Assembly (NCBI RefSeq): GCF_036588685.1
Contig: NC_086379.1
Location: 20,135,862 to 20,199,861 of the forward strand
Direction: 5' to 3'
Length of the DNA: 64,000 nt
From: Mytilus trossulus
Lineage: Eukaryota > Mollusca > Bivalvia > Mytilida > Mytilidae
In this document: positions 14,520 to 27,634 of the stretch, piece after piece
Layout of the letters: the number at the start of each line of letters is the position of its first letter
How positions within the stretch are numbered: the first letter of the stretch is position 1
Position numbers and translations under genes: made by a program
Notes under the pieces: generated by a model
Told to the model about the DNA's origin: nothing
The model's input: only the letters and a program-made list of their open reading frames with translations
The model's database searches: none

Positions 14520-15172
14520 GGGTGCTATAAACAGTTTCGTATAAAAAACTAGGGGTTATTCCCCGACTAAAAATAGACTTGGAGGGAAGCCCCTTTTTAT
14601 CAACATAATTGGTAAAAAAGTATCATGTTTTTTATATTTGATTGTAAAAATAAGTTAATTAGCTTCAATTAGAACAGGTTGAATGATTTAAATAATTTTT
14701 AAAAATTAGATTAAATACACATGTTTTAAGGGGAGACAAACTGTAAACATCCTGTTTTTTTGGCAGTGAAAAGTGCAAAACTTATTTGCACCCACTGTAG
14801 CTCTTTTCGGAGCAGGCGAACGTAGCCTGAAGCATAAATTTTTAGAAAGACCAGGTAAAAACCTATGAAATTCATACAGTTTTGAATATGAAAAATGTGC
14901 ATGTATCATGTCTGCATGGGTGTGCACATGGCCTGATTTCATGTTTTTTATGCATAGATTAGACAATGTTTTCCCCATTTTCTCTGGATAAAACTTTTTG
15001 GTACTATTAAAAGTACAATTTATTTTTATTTCATTATAAACTAGAGAAAATTCTGATTCTAATGATATCTAGTTTTATACAAGTATCTTCATTAACATTA
15101 ACACCACTAAGGGTCAATCATAGATGGTCCCTCAAAATATGACGTCATAGAAAAAAACTGTTGATTGCACCC
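14520..15172. mobile_element. Harbinger-like MITE, copy 7
   Basis: Same element and junctions as copy 1, after a short block of 19 units; the AGTAAAGG marker follows. Confidence 0.8.
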
Positions 15173-16277
15173 TAAGTATAGGAATAGATCAGGTCAACTC
15201 TGAGGACTCATCTTTACTGTATTATGGTTGTAAGTAAAGGAATAGATCAGGTTAACTCTGAGGACTCATCTTTACTGTATTATGGGTGTAAGTATAGGAA
15301 TAGATCAGGTTAACTCTGAGGACTCATCTTTACTGTATTATGGTTGTAAGTATAGGAATAGATCAGGTTAACTCTGAGGACTCATCTTTACTGTATTATG
15401 GGTGTAAGTATAGGAATAGATCAGGTTAACTCTGAAGACTCATCTTTACTGTATTATGGGTGTAAGTATAGGAATAGATCAGGTCAACTCTGAAGACTCA
15501 TCTTTACTGTATTATGGGTGTAAGTATAGGAATAGATCAGGTTAACTCTGAGGACTCATCTTTACTGTATTATGGTTGTAAGTATAGGAATAGATCAGGT
15601 TAACTCTGAGGACTCATCTTTACTGTATTATGGGTGTAAGTATAGGAATAGATCAGGTCAACTCTGAGGACTCATCTTTACTGTATTATGGGTGTAAGTA
15701 TAGGAATAGATCAGGTCAACTCTGAAGACTCATCTTTACTGTATTATGGGTGTAAGTATAGGAATAGATCAGGTTAACTCTGAGGACTCATCTTTACTGT
15801 ATTATGGGTGTAAGTATAGGAATAGATCAGGTCAACTCTGAAGACTCATCTTTACTGTATTATGGGTGTAAGTATAGGAATAGATCAGGTTAACTCTGAG
15901 GACTCATCTTTACTGTATTATGGGTGTAAGTATAGGAATAGATCAGGTCAACTCTGAAGACTCATCTTTACTGTATTATGGGTGTAAGTATAGGAATAGA
16001 TCAGGTCAACTCTGAAGACTCATCTTTACTGTATTATGGGTGTAAGTATAGGAATAGATCAGGTTAACTCTGAAGACTCATCTTTACTGTATTATGGGTG
16101 TAAGTATAGGAATAGATCAGGTTAACTCTGAAGACTCATCTTTACTGTATTATGGGTGTAAGTATAGGAATAGATCAGGTTAACTCTGAAGACTCATCTT
16201 TACTGTATTATGGGTGTAAGTATAGGAATAGATCAGGTTAACTCTGAAGACTCATCTTTACTGTATTATGGGTGTAA

Positions 16278-16930
16278 GGGTGCTATAAACAGTTTCGTAT
16301 AAAAAACTAGGGGTTATTCCCCGACTAAAAATAGACTTGGAGGGAAGCCCCTTTTTATCAACATAATTGGTAAAAAAGTATCATGTTTTTTATATTTGAT
16401 TGTAAAAATAAGTTAATTAGCTTCAATTAGAACAGGTTGAATGATTTAAATAATTTTTAAAAATTAGATTAAATACACATGTTTTAAGGGGAGACAAACT
16501 GTAAACATCCTGTTTTTTTGGCAGTGAAAAGTGCAAAACTTATTTGCACCCACTGTAGCTCTTTTCGGAGCAGGCGAACGTAGCCTGAAGCATAAATTTT
16601 TAGAAAGACCAGGTAAAAACCTATGAAATTCATACAGTTTTGAATATGAAAAATGTGCATGTATCATGTCTGCATGGGTGTGCACATGGCCTGATTTCAT
16701 GTTTTTTATGCATAGATTAGACAATGTTTTCCCCATTTTCTCTGGATAAAACTTTTTGGTACTATTAAAAGTACAATTTATTTTTATTTCATTATAAACT
16801 AGAGAAAATTCTGATTCTAATGATATCTAGTTTTATACAAGTATCTTCATTAACATTAACACCACTAAGGGTCAATCATAGATGGTCCCTCAAAATATGA
16901 CGTCATAGAAAAAAACTGTTGATTGCACCC
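16278..16930. mobile_element. Harbinger-like MITE, copy 8
   Basis: Same element and junctions as copy 1, again after 19 units, so copies 6-7 and 7-8 have the same 1758-bp spacing. Confidence 0.8.
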
Positions 16931-18963
16931 TAAGTATAGGAATAGATCAGGTCAACTCTGAGGACTCATCTTTACTGTATTATGGTTGTAAGTAAAGGAA
17001 TAGATCAGGTTAACTCTGAGGACTCATCTTTACTGTATTATGGGTGTAAGTATAGGAATAGATCAGGTTAACTCTGAGGACTCATCTTTACTGTATTATG
17101 GTTGTAAGTATAGGAATAGATCAGGTTAACTCTGAGGACTCATCTTTACTGTATTATGGGTGTAAGTATAGGAATAGATCAGGTTAACTCTGAAGACTCA
17201 TCTTTACTGTATTATGGGTGTAAGTATAGGAATAGATCAGGTCAACTCTGAAGACTCATCTTTACTGTATTATGGGTGTAAGTATAGGAATAGATCAGGT
17301 TAACTCTGAGGACTCATCTTTACTGTATTATGGTTGTAAGTATAGGAATAGATCAGGTTAACTCTGAGGACTCATCTTTACTGTATTATGGGTGTAAGTA
17401 TAGGAATAGATCAGGTCAACTCTGAGGACTCATCTTTACTGTATTATGGGTGTAAGTATAGGAATAGATCAGGTCAACTCTGAAGACTCATCTTTACTGT
17501 ATTATGGGTGTAAGTATAGGAATAGATCAGGTTAACTCTGAGGACTCATCTTTACTGTATTATGGGTGTAAGTATAGGAATAGATCAGGTCAACTCTGAA
17601 GACTCATCTTTACTGTATTATGGGTGTAAGTATAGGAATAGATCAGGTTAACTCTGAGGACTCATCTTTACTGTATTATGGGTGTAAGTATAGGAATAGA
17701 TCAGGTCAACTCTGAAGACTCATCTTTACTGTATTATGGGTGTAAGTATAGGAATAGATCAGGTCAACTCTGAAGACTCATCTTTACTGTATTATGGGTG
17801 TAAGTATAGGAATAGATCAGGTTAACTCTGAAGACTCATCTTTACTGTATTATGGGTGTAAGTATAGGAATAGATCAGGTTAACTCTGAAGACTCATCTT
17901 TACTGTATTATGGGTGTAAGTATAGGAATAGATCAGGTTAACTCTGAGGACTCATCTTTACTGTATTATGGGTGTAAGTATAGGAATAGATCAGGTTAAC
18001 TCTGAAGACTCATCTTTACTGTATTATGGTTGTAAGTATAGGAATAGATCAGGTCAACTCTGAAGACTCATCTTTACTGTATTATGGGTGTAAGTATAGG
18101 AATAGATCAGGTTAACTCTGAAGACTCATCTTTACTGTATTATGGGTGTAAGTATAGGAATAGATCAGGTCAACTCTGAAGACTCATCTTTACTGTATTA
18201 TGGTTGTAAGTATAGGAATAGATCAGGTTAACTCTGAGGACTCATCTTTACTGTATTATGGGTGTAAGTATAGGAATAGATCAGGTCAACTCTGAGGACT
18301 CATCTTTACTGTATTATGGGTGTAAGTATAGGAATAGATCAGGTTAACTCTGAAGACTCATCTTTACTGTATTATGGGTGTAAGTATAGGAATAGATCAG
18401 GTCAACTCTGAAGACTCATCTTTACTGTATTATGGGTGTAAGTATAGGAATAGATCAGGTTAACTCTGAGGACTCATCTTTACTGTATTATGGTTGTAAG
18501 TATAGGAATAGATCAGGTTAACTCTGAAGACTCATCTTTACTGTATTATGGGTGTAAGTATAGGAATAGATCAGGTTAACTCTGAAGACTCATCTTTACT
18601 GTATTATGGGTATAAGTATAGGAATAGATCAGGTCAACTCTGAGGACTCATCTTTACTGTATTATGGGTGTAAGTATAGGAATAGATCAGGTCAACTCTG
18701 AAGACTCATCTTTACTGTATTATGGGTGTAAGTATAGGAATAGATCAGGTTAACTCTGAGGACTCATCTTTACTGTATTATGGGTGTAAGTATAGGAATA
18801 GATCAGGTTAACTCTGAAGACTCATCTTTACTGTATTATGGGTGTAAGTATAGGAATAGATCAGGTTAACTCTGAAGACTCATCTTTACTGTATTATGGG
18901 TGTAAGTATAGGAATAGATCAGGTTAACTCTGAAGACTCATCTTTACTGTATTATGGGTGTAA

Positions 18964-19616
18964 GGGTGCTATAAACAGTTTCGTATAAAAAACTAGGGGT
19001 TATTCCCCGACTAAAAATAGACTTGGAGGGAAGCCCCTTTTTATCAACATAATTGGTAAAAAAGTATCATGTTTTTTATATTTGATTGTAAAAATAAGTT
19101 AATTAGCTTCAATTAGAACAGGTTGAATGATTTAAATAATTTTTAAAAATTAGATTAAATACACATGTTTTAAGGGGAGACAAACTGTAAACATCCTGTT
19201 TTTTTGGCAGTGAAAAGTGCAAAACTTATTTACACCCACTGTAGCTCTTTTCGGAGCAGGCGAACGTAGCCTGAAGCATAAATTTTTAGAAAGACCAGGT
19301 AAAAACCTATGAAATTCATACAGTTTTGAATATGAAAAATGTGCATGTATCATGTCTGCATGGGTGTGCACATGGCCTGATTTCATGTTTTTTATGCATA
19401 GATTAGACAATGTTTTCCCCATTTTCTCTGGATAAAACTTTTTGGTACTATTAAAAGTACAATTTATTTTTATTTCATTATAAACTAGAGAAAATTCTGA
19501 TTCTAATGATATCTAGTTTTATACAAGTATCTTCATTAACATTAACACCACTAAGGGTCAATCATAGATGGTCCCTCAAAATATGACGTCATAGAAAAAA
19601 ACTGTTGATTGCACCC
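18964..19616. mobile_element. Harbinger-like MITE, copy 9 (with a private SNP)
   Basis: Same element and junctions, after 35 units. It differs from the other copies by G to A at about 19232, which turns Ala into Val in the internal minus-strand ORF. Confidence 0.8.
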
Positions 19617-20721
19617 TAAGTATAGGAATAGATCAGGTCAACTCTGAGGACTCATCTTTACTGTATTATGGTTGTAAGTAAAGGAATAGATCAGGTTAAC
19701 TCTGAGGACTCATCTTTACTGTATTATGGGTGTAAGTATAGGAATAGATCAGGTTAACTCTGAGGACTCATCTTTACTGTATTATGGTTGTAAGTATAGG
19801 AATAGATCAGGTTAACTCTGAGGACTCATCTTTACTGTATTATGGGTGTAAGTATAGGAATAGATCAGGTTAACTCTGAAGACTCATCTTTACTGTATTA
19901 TGGGTGTAAGTATAGGAATAGATCAGGTCAACTCTGAAGACTCATCTTTACTGTATTATGGGTGTAAGTATAGGAATAGATCAGGTTAACTCTGAGGACT
20001 CATCTTTACTGTATTATGGTTGTAAGTATAGGAATAGATCAGGTTAACTCTGAGGACTCATCTTTACTGTATTATGGGTGTAAGTATAGGAATAGATCAG
20101 GTCAACTCTGAGGACTCATCTTTACTGTATTATGGGTGTAAGTATAGGAATAGATCAGGTCAACTCTGAAGACTCATCTTTACTGTATTATGGGTGTAAG
20201 TATAGGAATAGATCAGGTTAACTCTGAGGACTCATCTTTACTGTATTATGGGTGTAAGTATAGGAATAGATCAGGTCAACTCTGAAGACTCATCTTTACT
20301 GTATTATGGGTGTAAGTATAGGAATAGATCAGGTTAACTCTGAGGACTCATCTTTACTGTATTATGGGTGTAAGTATAGGAATAGATCAGGTCAACTCTG
20401 AAGACTCATCTTTACTGTATTATGGGTGTAAGTATAGGAATAGATCAGGTCAACTCTGAAGACTCATCTTTACTGTATTATGGGTGTAAGTATAGGAATA
20501 GATCAGGTTAACTCTGAAGACTCATCTTTACTGTATTATGGGTGTAAGTATAGGAATAGATCAGGTTAACTCTGAAGACTCATCTTTACTGTATTATGGG
20601 TGTAAGTATAGGAATAGATCAGGTTAACTCTGAAGACTCATCTTTACTGTATTATGGGTGTAAGTATAGGAATAGATCAGGTTAACTCTGAAGACTCATC
20701 TTTACTGTATTATGGGTGTAA

Positions 20722-21374
20722 GGGTGCTATAAACAGTTTCGTATAAAAAACTAGGGGTTATTCCCCGACTAAAAATAGACTTGGAGGGAAGCCCCTTTTT
20801 ATCAACATAATTGGTAAAAAAGTATCATGTTTTTTATATTTGATTGTAAAAATAAGTTAATTAGCTTCAATTAGAACAGGTTGAATGATTTAAATAATTT
20901 TTAAAAATTAGATTAAATACACATGTTTTAAGGGGAGACAAACTGTAAACATCCTGTTTTTTTGGCAGTGAAAAGTGCAAAACTTATTTGCACCCACTGT
21001 AGCTCTTTTCGGAGCAGGCGAACGTAGCCTGAAGCATAAATTTTTAGAAAGACCAGGTAAAAACCTATGAAATTCATACAGTTTTGAATATGAAAAATGT
21101 GCATGTATCATGTCTGCATGGGTGTGCACATGGCCTGATTTCATGTTTTTTATGCATAGATTAGACAATGTTTTCCCCATTTTCTCTGGATAAAACTTTT
21201 TGGTACTATTAAAAGTACAATTTATTTTTATTTCATTATAAACTAGAGAAAATTCTGATTCTAATGATATCTAGTTTTATACAAGTATCTTCATTAACAT
21301 TAACACCACTAAGGGTCAATCATAGATGGTCCCTCAAAATATGACGTCATAGAAAAAAACTGTTGATTGCACCC
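20722..21374. mobile_element. Harbinger-like MITE, copy 10
   Basis: Same element and junctions as copy 1, after 19 units; the AGTAAAGG marker follows. Confidence 0.8.
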
Positions 21375-22769
21375 TAAGTATAGGAATAGATCAGGTCAAC
21401 TCTGAGGACTCATCTTTACTGTATTATGGTTGTAAGTAAAGGAATAGATCAGGTTAACTCTGAGGACTCATCTTTACTGTATTATGGGTGTAAGTATAGG
21501 AATAGATCAGGTTAACTCTGAGGACTCATCTTTACTGTATTATGGTTGTAAGTATAGGAATAGATCAGGTTAACTCTGAGGACTCATCTTTACTGTATTA
21601 TGGGTGTAAGTATAGGAATAGATCAGGTTAACTCTGAAGACTCATCTTTACTGTATTATGGGTGTAAGTATAGGAATAGATCAGGTCAACTCTGAAGACT
21701 CATCTTTACTGTATTATGGGTGTAAGTATAGGAATAGATCAGGTTAACTCTGAGGACTCATCTTTACTGTATTATGGTTGTAAGTATAGGAATAGATCAG
21801 GTTAACTCTGAGGACTCATCTTTACTGTATTATGGGTGTAAGTATAGGAATAGATCAGGTCAACTCTGAGGACTCATCTTTACTGTATTATGGGTGTAAG
21901 TATAGGAATAGATCAGGTCAACTCTGAAGACTCATCTTTACTGTATTATGGGTGTAAGTATAGGAATAGATCAGGTTAACTCTGAGGACTCATCTTTACT
22001 GTATTATGGGTGTAAGTATAGGAATAGATCAGGTCAACTCTGAAGACTCATCTTTACTGTATTATGGGTGTAAGTATAGGAATAGATCAGGTTAACTCTG
22101 AGGACTCATCTTTACTGTATTATGGGTGTAAGTATAGGAATAGATCAGGTCAACTCTGAAGACTCATCTTTACTGTATTATGGGTGTAAGTATAGGAATA
22201 GATCAGGTCAACTCTGAAGACTCATCTTTACTGTATTATGGGTGTAAGTATAGGAATAGATCAGGTTAACTCTGAAGACTCATCTTTACTGTATTATGGG
22301 TGTAAGTATAGGAATAGATCAGGTTAACTCTGAAGACTCATCTTTACTGTATTATGGGTGTAAGTATAGGAATAGATCAGGTTAACTCTGAGGACTCATC
22401 TTTACTGTATTATGGGTGTAAGTATAGGAATAGATCAGGTTAACTCTGAAGACTCATCTTTACTGTATTATGGTTGTAAGTATAGGAATAGATCAGGTCA
22501 ACTCTGAAGACTCATCTTTACTGTATTATGGGTGTAAGTATAGGAATAGATCAGGTTAACTCTGAGGACTCATCTTTACTGTATTATGGGTGTAAGTATA
22601 GGAATAGATCAGGTCAACTCTGAAGACTCATCTTTACTGTATTATGGGTGTAAGTATAGGAATAGATCAGGTTAACTCTGAGGACTCATCTTTACTGTAT
22701 TATGGGTGTAAGTATAGGAATAGATCAGGTTAACTCTGAAGACTCATCTTTACTGTATTATGGGTGTAA

Positions 22770-23422
22770 GGGTGCTATAAACAGTTTCGTATAAAAAACT
22801 AGGGGTTATTCCCCGACTAAAAATAGACTTGGAGGGAAGCCCCTTTTTATCAACATAATTGGTAAAAAAGTATCATGTTTTTTATATTTGATTGTAAAAA
22901 TAAGTTAATTAGCTTCAATTAGAACAGGTTGAATGATTTAAATAATTTTTAAAAATTAGATTAAATACACATGTTTTAAGGGGAGACAAACTGTAAACAT
23001 CCTGTTTTTTTGGCAGTGAAAAGTGCAAAACTTATTTGCACCCACTGTAGCTCTTTTCGGAGCAGGCGAACGTAGCCTGAAGCATAAATTTTTAGAAAGA
23101 CCAGGTAAAAACCTATGAAATTCATACAGTTTTGAATATGAAAAATGTGCATGTATCATGTCTGCATGGGTGTGCACATGGCCTGATTTCATGTTTTTTA
23201 TGCATAGATTAGACAATGTTTTCCCCATTTTCTCTGGATAAAACTTTTTGGTACTATTAAAAGTACAATTTATTTTTATTTCATTATAAACTAGAGAAAA
23301 TTCTGATTCTAATGATATCTAGTTTTATACAAGTATCTTCATTAACATTAACACCACTAAGGGTCAATCATAGATGGTCCCTCAAAATATGACGTCATAG
23401 AAAAAAACTGTTGATTGCACCC
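22770..23422. mobile_element. Harbinger-like MITE, copy 11
   Basis: Same element and junctions as copy 1, after 24 units; the AGTAAAGG marker follows. Confidence 0.8.
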
Positions 23423-24817
23423 TAAGTATAGGAATAGATCAGGTCAACTCTGAGGACTCATCTTTACTGTATTATGGTTGTAAGTAAAGGAATAGATCAG
23501 GTTAACTCTGAGGACTCATCTTTACTGTATTATGGGTGTAAGTATAGGAATAGATCAGGTTAACTCTGAGGACTCATCTTTACTGTATTATGGTTGTAAG
23601 TATAGGAATAGATCAGGTTAACTCTGAGGACTCATCTTTACTGTATTATGGGTGTAAGTATAGGAATAGATCAGGTTAACTCTGAAGACTCATCTTTACT
23701 GTATTATGGGTGTAAGTATAGGAATAGATCAGGTCAACTCTGAAGACTCATCTTTACTGTATTATGGGTGTAAGTATAGGAATAGATCAGGTTAACTCTG
23801 AGGACTCATCTTTACTGTATTATGGTTGTAAGTATAGGAATAGATCAGGTTAACTCTGAGGACTCATCTTTACTGTATTATGGGTGTAAGTATAGGAATA
23901 GATCAGGTCAACTCTGAGGACTCATCTTTACTGTATTATGGGTGTAAGTATAGGAATAGATCAGGTCAACTCTGAAGACTCATCTTTACTGTATTATGGG
24001 TGTAAGTATAGGAATAGATCAGGTTAACTCTGAGGACTCATCTTTACTGTATTATGGGTGTAAGTATAGGAATAGATCAGGTCAACTCTGAAGACTCATC
24101 TTTACTGTATTATGGGTGTAAGTATAGGAATAGATCAGGTTAACTCTGAGGACTCATCTTTACTGTATTATGGGTGTAAGTATAGGAATAGATCAGGTCA
24201 ACTCTGAAGACTCATCTTTACTGTATTATGGGTGTAAGTATAGGAATAGATCAGGTCAACTCTGAAGACTCATCTTTACTGTATTATGGGTGTAAGTATA
24301 GGAATAGATCAGGTTAACTCTGAAGACTCATCTTTACTGTATTATGGGTGTAAGTATAGGAATAGATCAGGTTAACTCTGAAGACTCATCTTTACTGTAT
24401 TATGGGTGTAAGTATAGGAATAGATCAGGTTAACTCTGAGGACTCATCTTTACTGTATTATGGGTGTAAGTATAGGAATAGATCAGGTTAACTCTGAAGA
24501 CTCATCTTTACTGTATTATGGTTGTAAGTATAGGAATAGATCAGGTCAACTCTGAAGACTCATCTTTACTGTATTATGGGTGTAAGTATAGGAATAGATC
24601 AGGTTAACTCTGAGGACTCATCTTTACTGTATTATGGGTGTAAGTATAGGAATAGATCAGGTCAACTCTGAAGACTCATCTTTACTGTATTATGGGTGTA
24701 AGTATAGGAATAGATCAGGTTAACTCTGAGGACTCATCTTTACTGTATTATGGGTGTAAGTATAGGAATAGATCAGGTTAACTCTGAAGACTCATCTTTA
24801 CTGTATTATGGGTGTAA

Positions 24818-25470
24818 GGGTGCTATAAACAGTTTCGTATAAAAAACTAGGGGTTATTCCCCGACTAAAAATAGACTTGGAGGGAAGCCCCTTTTTATCA
24901 ACATAATTGGTAAAAAAGTATCATGTTTTTTATATTTGATTGTAAAAATAAGTTAATTAGCTTCAATTAGAACAGGTTGAATGATTTAAATAATTTTTAA
25001 AAATTAGATTAAATACACATGTTTTAAGGGGAGACAAACTGTAAACATCCTGTTTTTTTGGCAGTGAAAAGTGCAAAACTTATTTGCACCCACTGTAGCT
25101 CTTTTCGGAGCAGGCGAACGTAGCCTGAAGCATAAATTTTTAGAAAGACCAGGTAAAAACCTATGAAATTCATACAGTTTTGAATATGAAAAATGTGCAT
25201 GTATCATGTCTGCATGGGTGTGCACATGGCCTGATTTCATGTTTTTTATGCATAGATTAGACAATGTTTTCCCCATTTTCTCTGGATAAAACTTTTTGGT
25301 ACTATTAAAAGTACAATTTATTTTTATTTCATTATAAACTAGAGAAAATTCTGATTCTAATGATATCTAGTTTTATACAAGTATCTTCATTAACATTAAC
25401 ACCACTAAGGGTCAATCATAGATGGTCCCTCAAAATATGACGTCATAGAAAAAAACTGTTGATTGCACCC
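24818..25470. mobile_element. Harbinger-like MITE, copy 12
   Basis: Same element and junctions as copy 1, after 24 units, repeating the 2048-bp period of the previous block. Confidence 0.8.
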
Positions 25471-26981
25471 TAAGTATAGGAATAGATCAGGTCAACTCTG
25501 AGGACTCATCTTTACTGTATTATGGTTGTAAGTAAAGGAATAGATCAGGTTAACTCTGAGGACTCATCTTTACTGTATTATGGGTGTAAGTATAGGAATA
25601 GATCAGGTTAACTCTGAGGACTCATCTTTACTGTATTATGGTTGTAAGTATAGGAATAGATCAGGTTAACTCTGAGGACTCATCTTTACTGTATTATGGG
25701 TGTAAGTATAGGAATAGATCAGGTTAACTCTGAAGACTCATCTTTACTGTATTATGGGTGTAAGTATAGGAATAGATCAGGTCAACTCTGAAGACTCATC
25801 TTTACTGTATTATGGGTGTAAGTATAGGAATAGATCAGGTTAACTCTGAGGACTCATCTTTACTGTATTATGGTTGTAAGTATAGGAATAGATCAGGTTA
25901 ACTCTGAGGACTCATCTTTACTGTATTATGGGTGTAAGTATAGGAATAGATCAGGTCAACTCTGAGGACTCATCTTTACTGTATTATGGGTGTAAGTATA
26001 GGAATAGATCAGGTCAACTCTGAAGACTCATCTTTACTGTATTATGGGTGTAAGTATAGGAATAGATCAGGTTAACTCTGAGGACTCATCTTTACTGTAT
26101 TATGGGTGTAAGTATAGGAATAGATCAGGTCAACTCTGAAGACTCATCTTTACTGTATTATGGGTGTAAGTATAGGAATAGATCAGGTTAACTCTGAGGA
26201 CTCATCTTTACTGTATTATGGGTGTAAGTATAGGAATAGATCAGGTCAACTCTGAAGACTCATCTTTACTGTATTATGGGTGTAAGTATAGGAATAGATC
26301 AGGTCAACTCTGAAGACTCATCTTTACTGTATTATGGGTGTAAGTATAGGAATAGATCAGGTTAACTCTGAAGACTCATCTTTACTGTATTATGGGTGTA
26401 AGTATAGGAATAGATCAGGTCAACTCTGAAGACTCATCTTTACTGTATTATGGGTGTAAGTATAGGAATAGATCAGGTTAACTCTGAGGACTCATCTTTA
26501 CTGTATTATGGTTGTAAGTATAGGAATAGATCAGGTTAACTCTGAAGACTCATCTTTACTGTATTATGGGTGTAAGTATAGGAATAGATCAGGTTAACTC
26601 TGAAGACTCATCTTTACTGTATTATGGGTGTAAGTATAGGAATAGATCAGGTCAACTCTGAGGACTCATCTTTACTGTATTATGGGTGTAAGTATAGGAA
26701 TAGATCAGGTCAACTCTGAAGACTCATCTTTACTGTATTATGGGTGTAAGTATAGGAATAGATCAGGTTAACTCTGAGGACTCATCTTTACTGTATTATG
26801 GGTGTAAGTATAGGAATAGATCAGGTTAACTCTGAAGACTCATCTTTACTGTATTATGGGTGTAAGTATAGGAATAGATCAGGTTAACTCTGAAGACTCA
26901 TCTTTACTGTATTATGGGTGTAAGTATAGGAATAGATCAGGTTAACTCTGAAGACTCATCTTTACTGTATTATGGGTGTAA

Positions 26982-27634
26982 GGGTGCTATAAACAGTTTC
27001 GTATAAAAAACTAGGGGTTATTCCCCGACTAAAAATAGACTTGGAGGGAAGCCCCTTTTTATCAACATAATTGGTAAAAAAGTATCATGTTTTTTATATT
27101 TGATTGTAAAAATAAGTTAATTAGCTTCAATTAGAACAGGTTGAATGATTTAAATAATTTTTAAAAATTAGATTAAATACACATGTTTTAAGGGGAGACA
27201 AACTGTAAACATCCTGTTTTTTTGGCAGTGAAAAGTGCAAAACTTATTTGCACCCACTGTAGCTCTTTTCGGAGCAGGCGAACGTAGCCTGAAGCATAAA
27301 TTTTTAGAAAGACCAGGTAAAAACCTATGAAATTCATACAGTTTTGAATATGAAAAATGTGCATGTATCATGTCTGCATGGGTGTGCACATGGCCTGATT
27401 TCATGTTTTTTATGCATAGATTAGACAATGTTTTCCCCATTTTCTCTGGATAAAACTTTTTGGTACTATTAAAAGTACAATTTATTTTTATTTCATTATA
27501 AACTAGAGAAAATTCTGATTCTAATGATATCTAGTTTTATACAAGTATCTTCATTAACATTAACACCACTAAGGGTCAATCATAGATGGTCCCTCAAAAT
27601 ATGACGTCATAGAAAAAAACTGTTGATTGCACCC
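26982..27634. mobile_element. Harbinger-like MITE, copy 13
   Basis: Same element and junctions as copy 1, after 26 units. It is followed by about 31 units before the assembly gap. Confidence 0.8.

Noticed and set aside
1084..27440. Thirteen protein-coding genes of 90 codons on the minus strand
   Set aside because: They are the same chance-sized ORF inside identical MITE copies, with no domain, promoter or splice context. Kept only as a note in the MITE entries.
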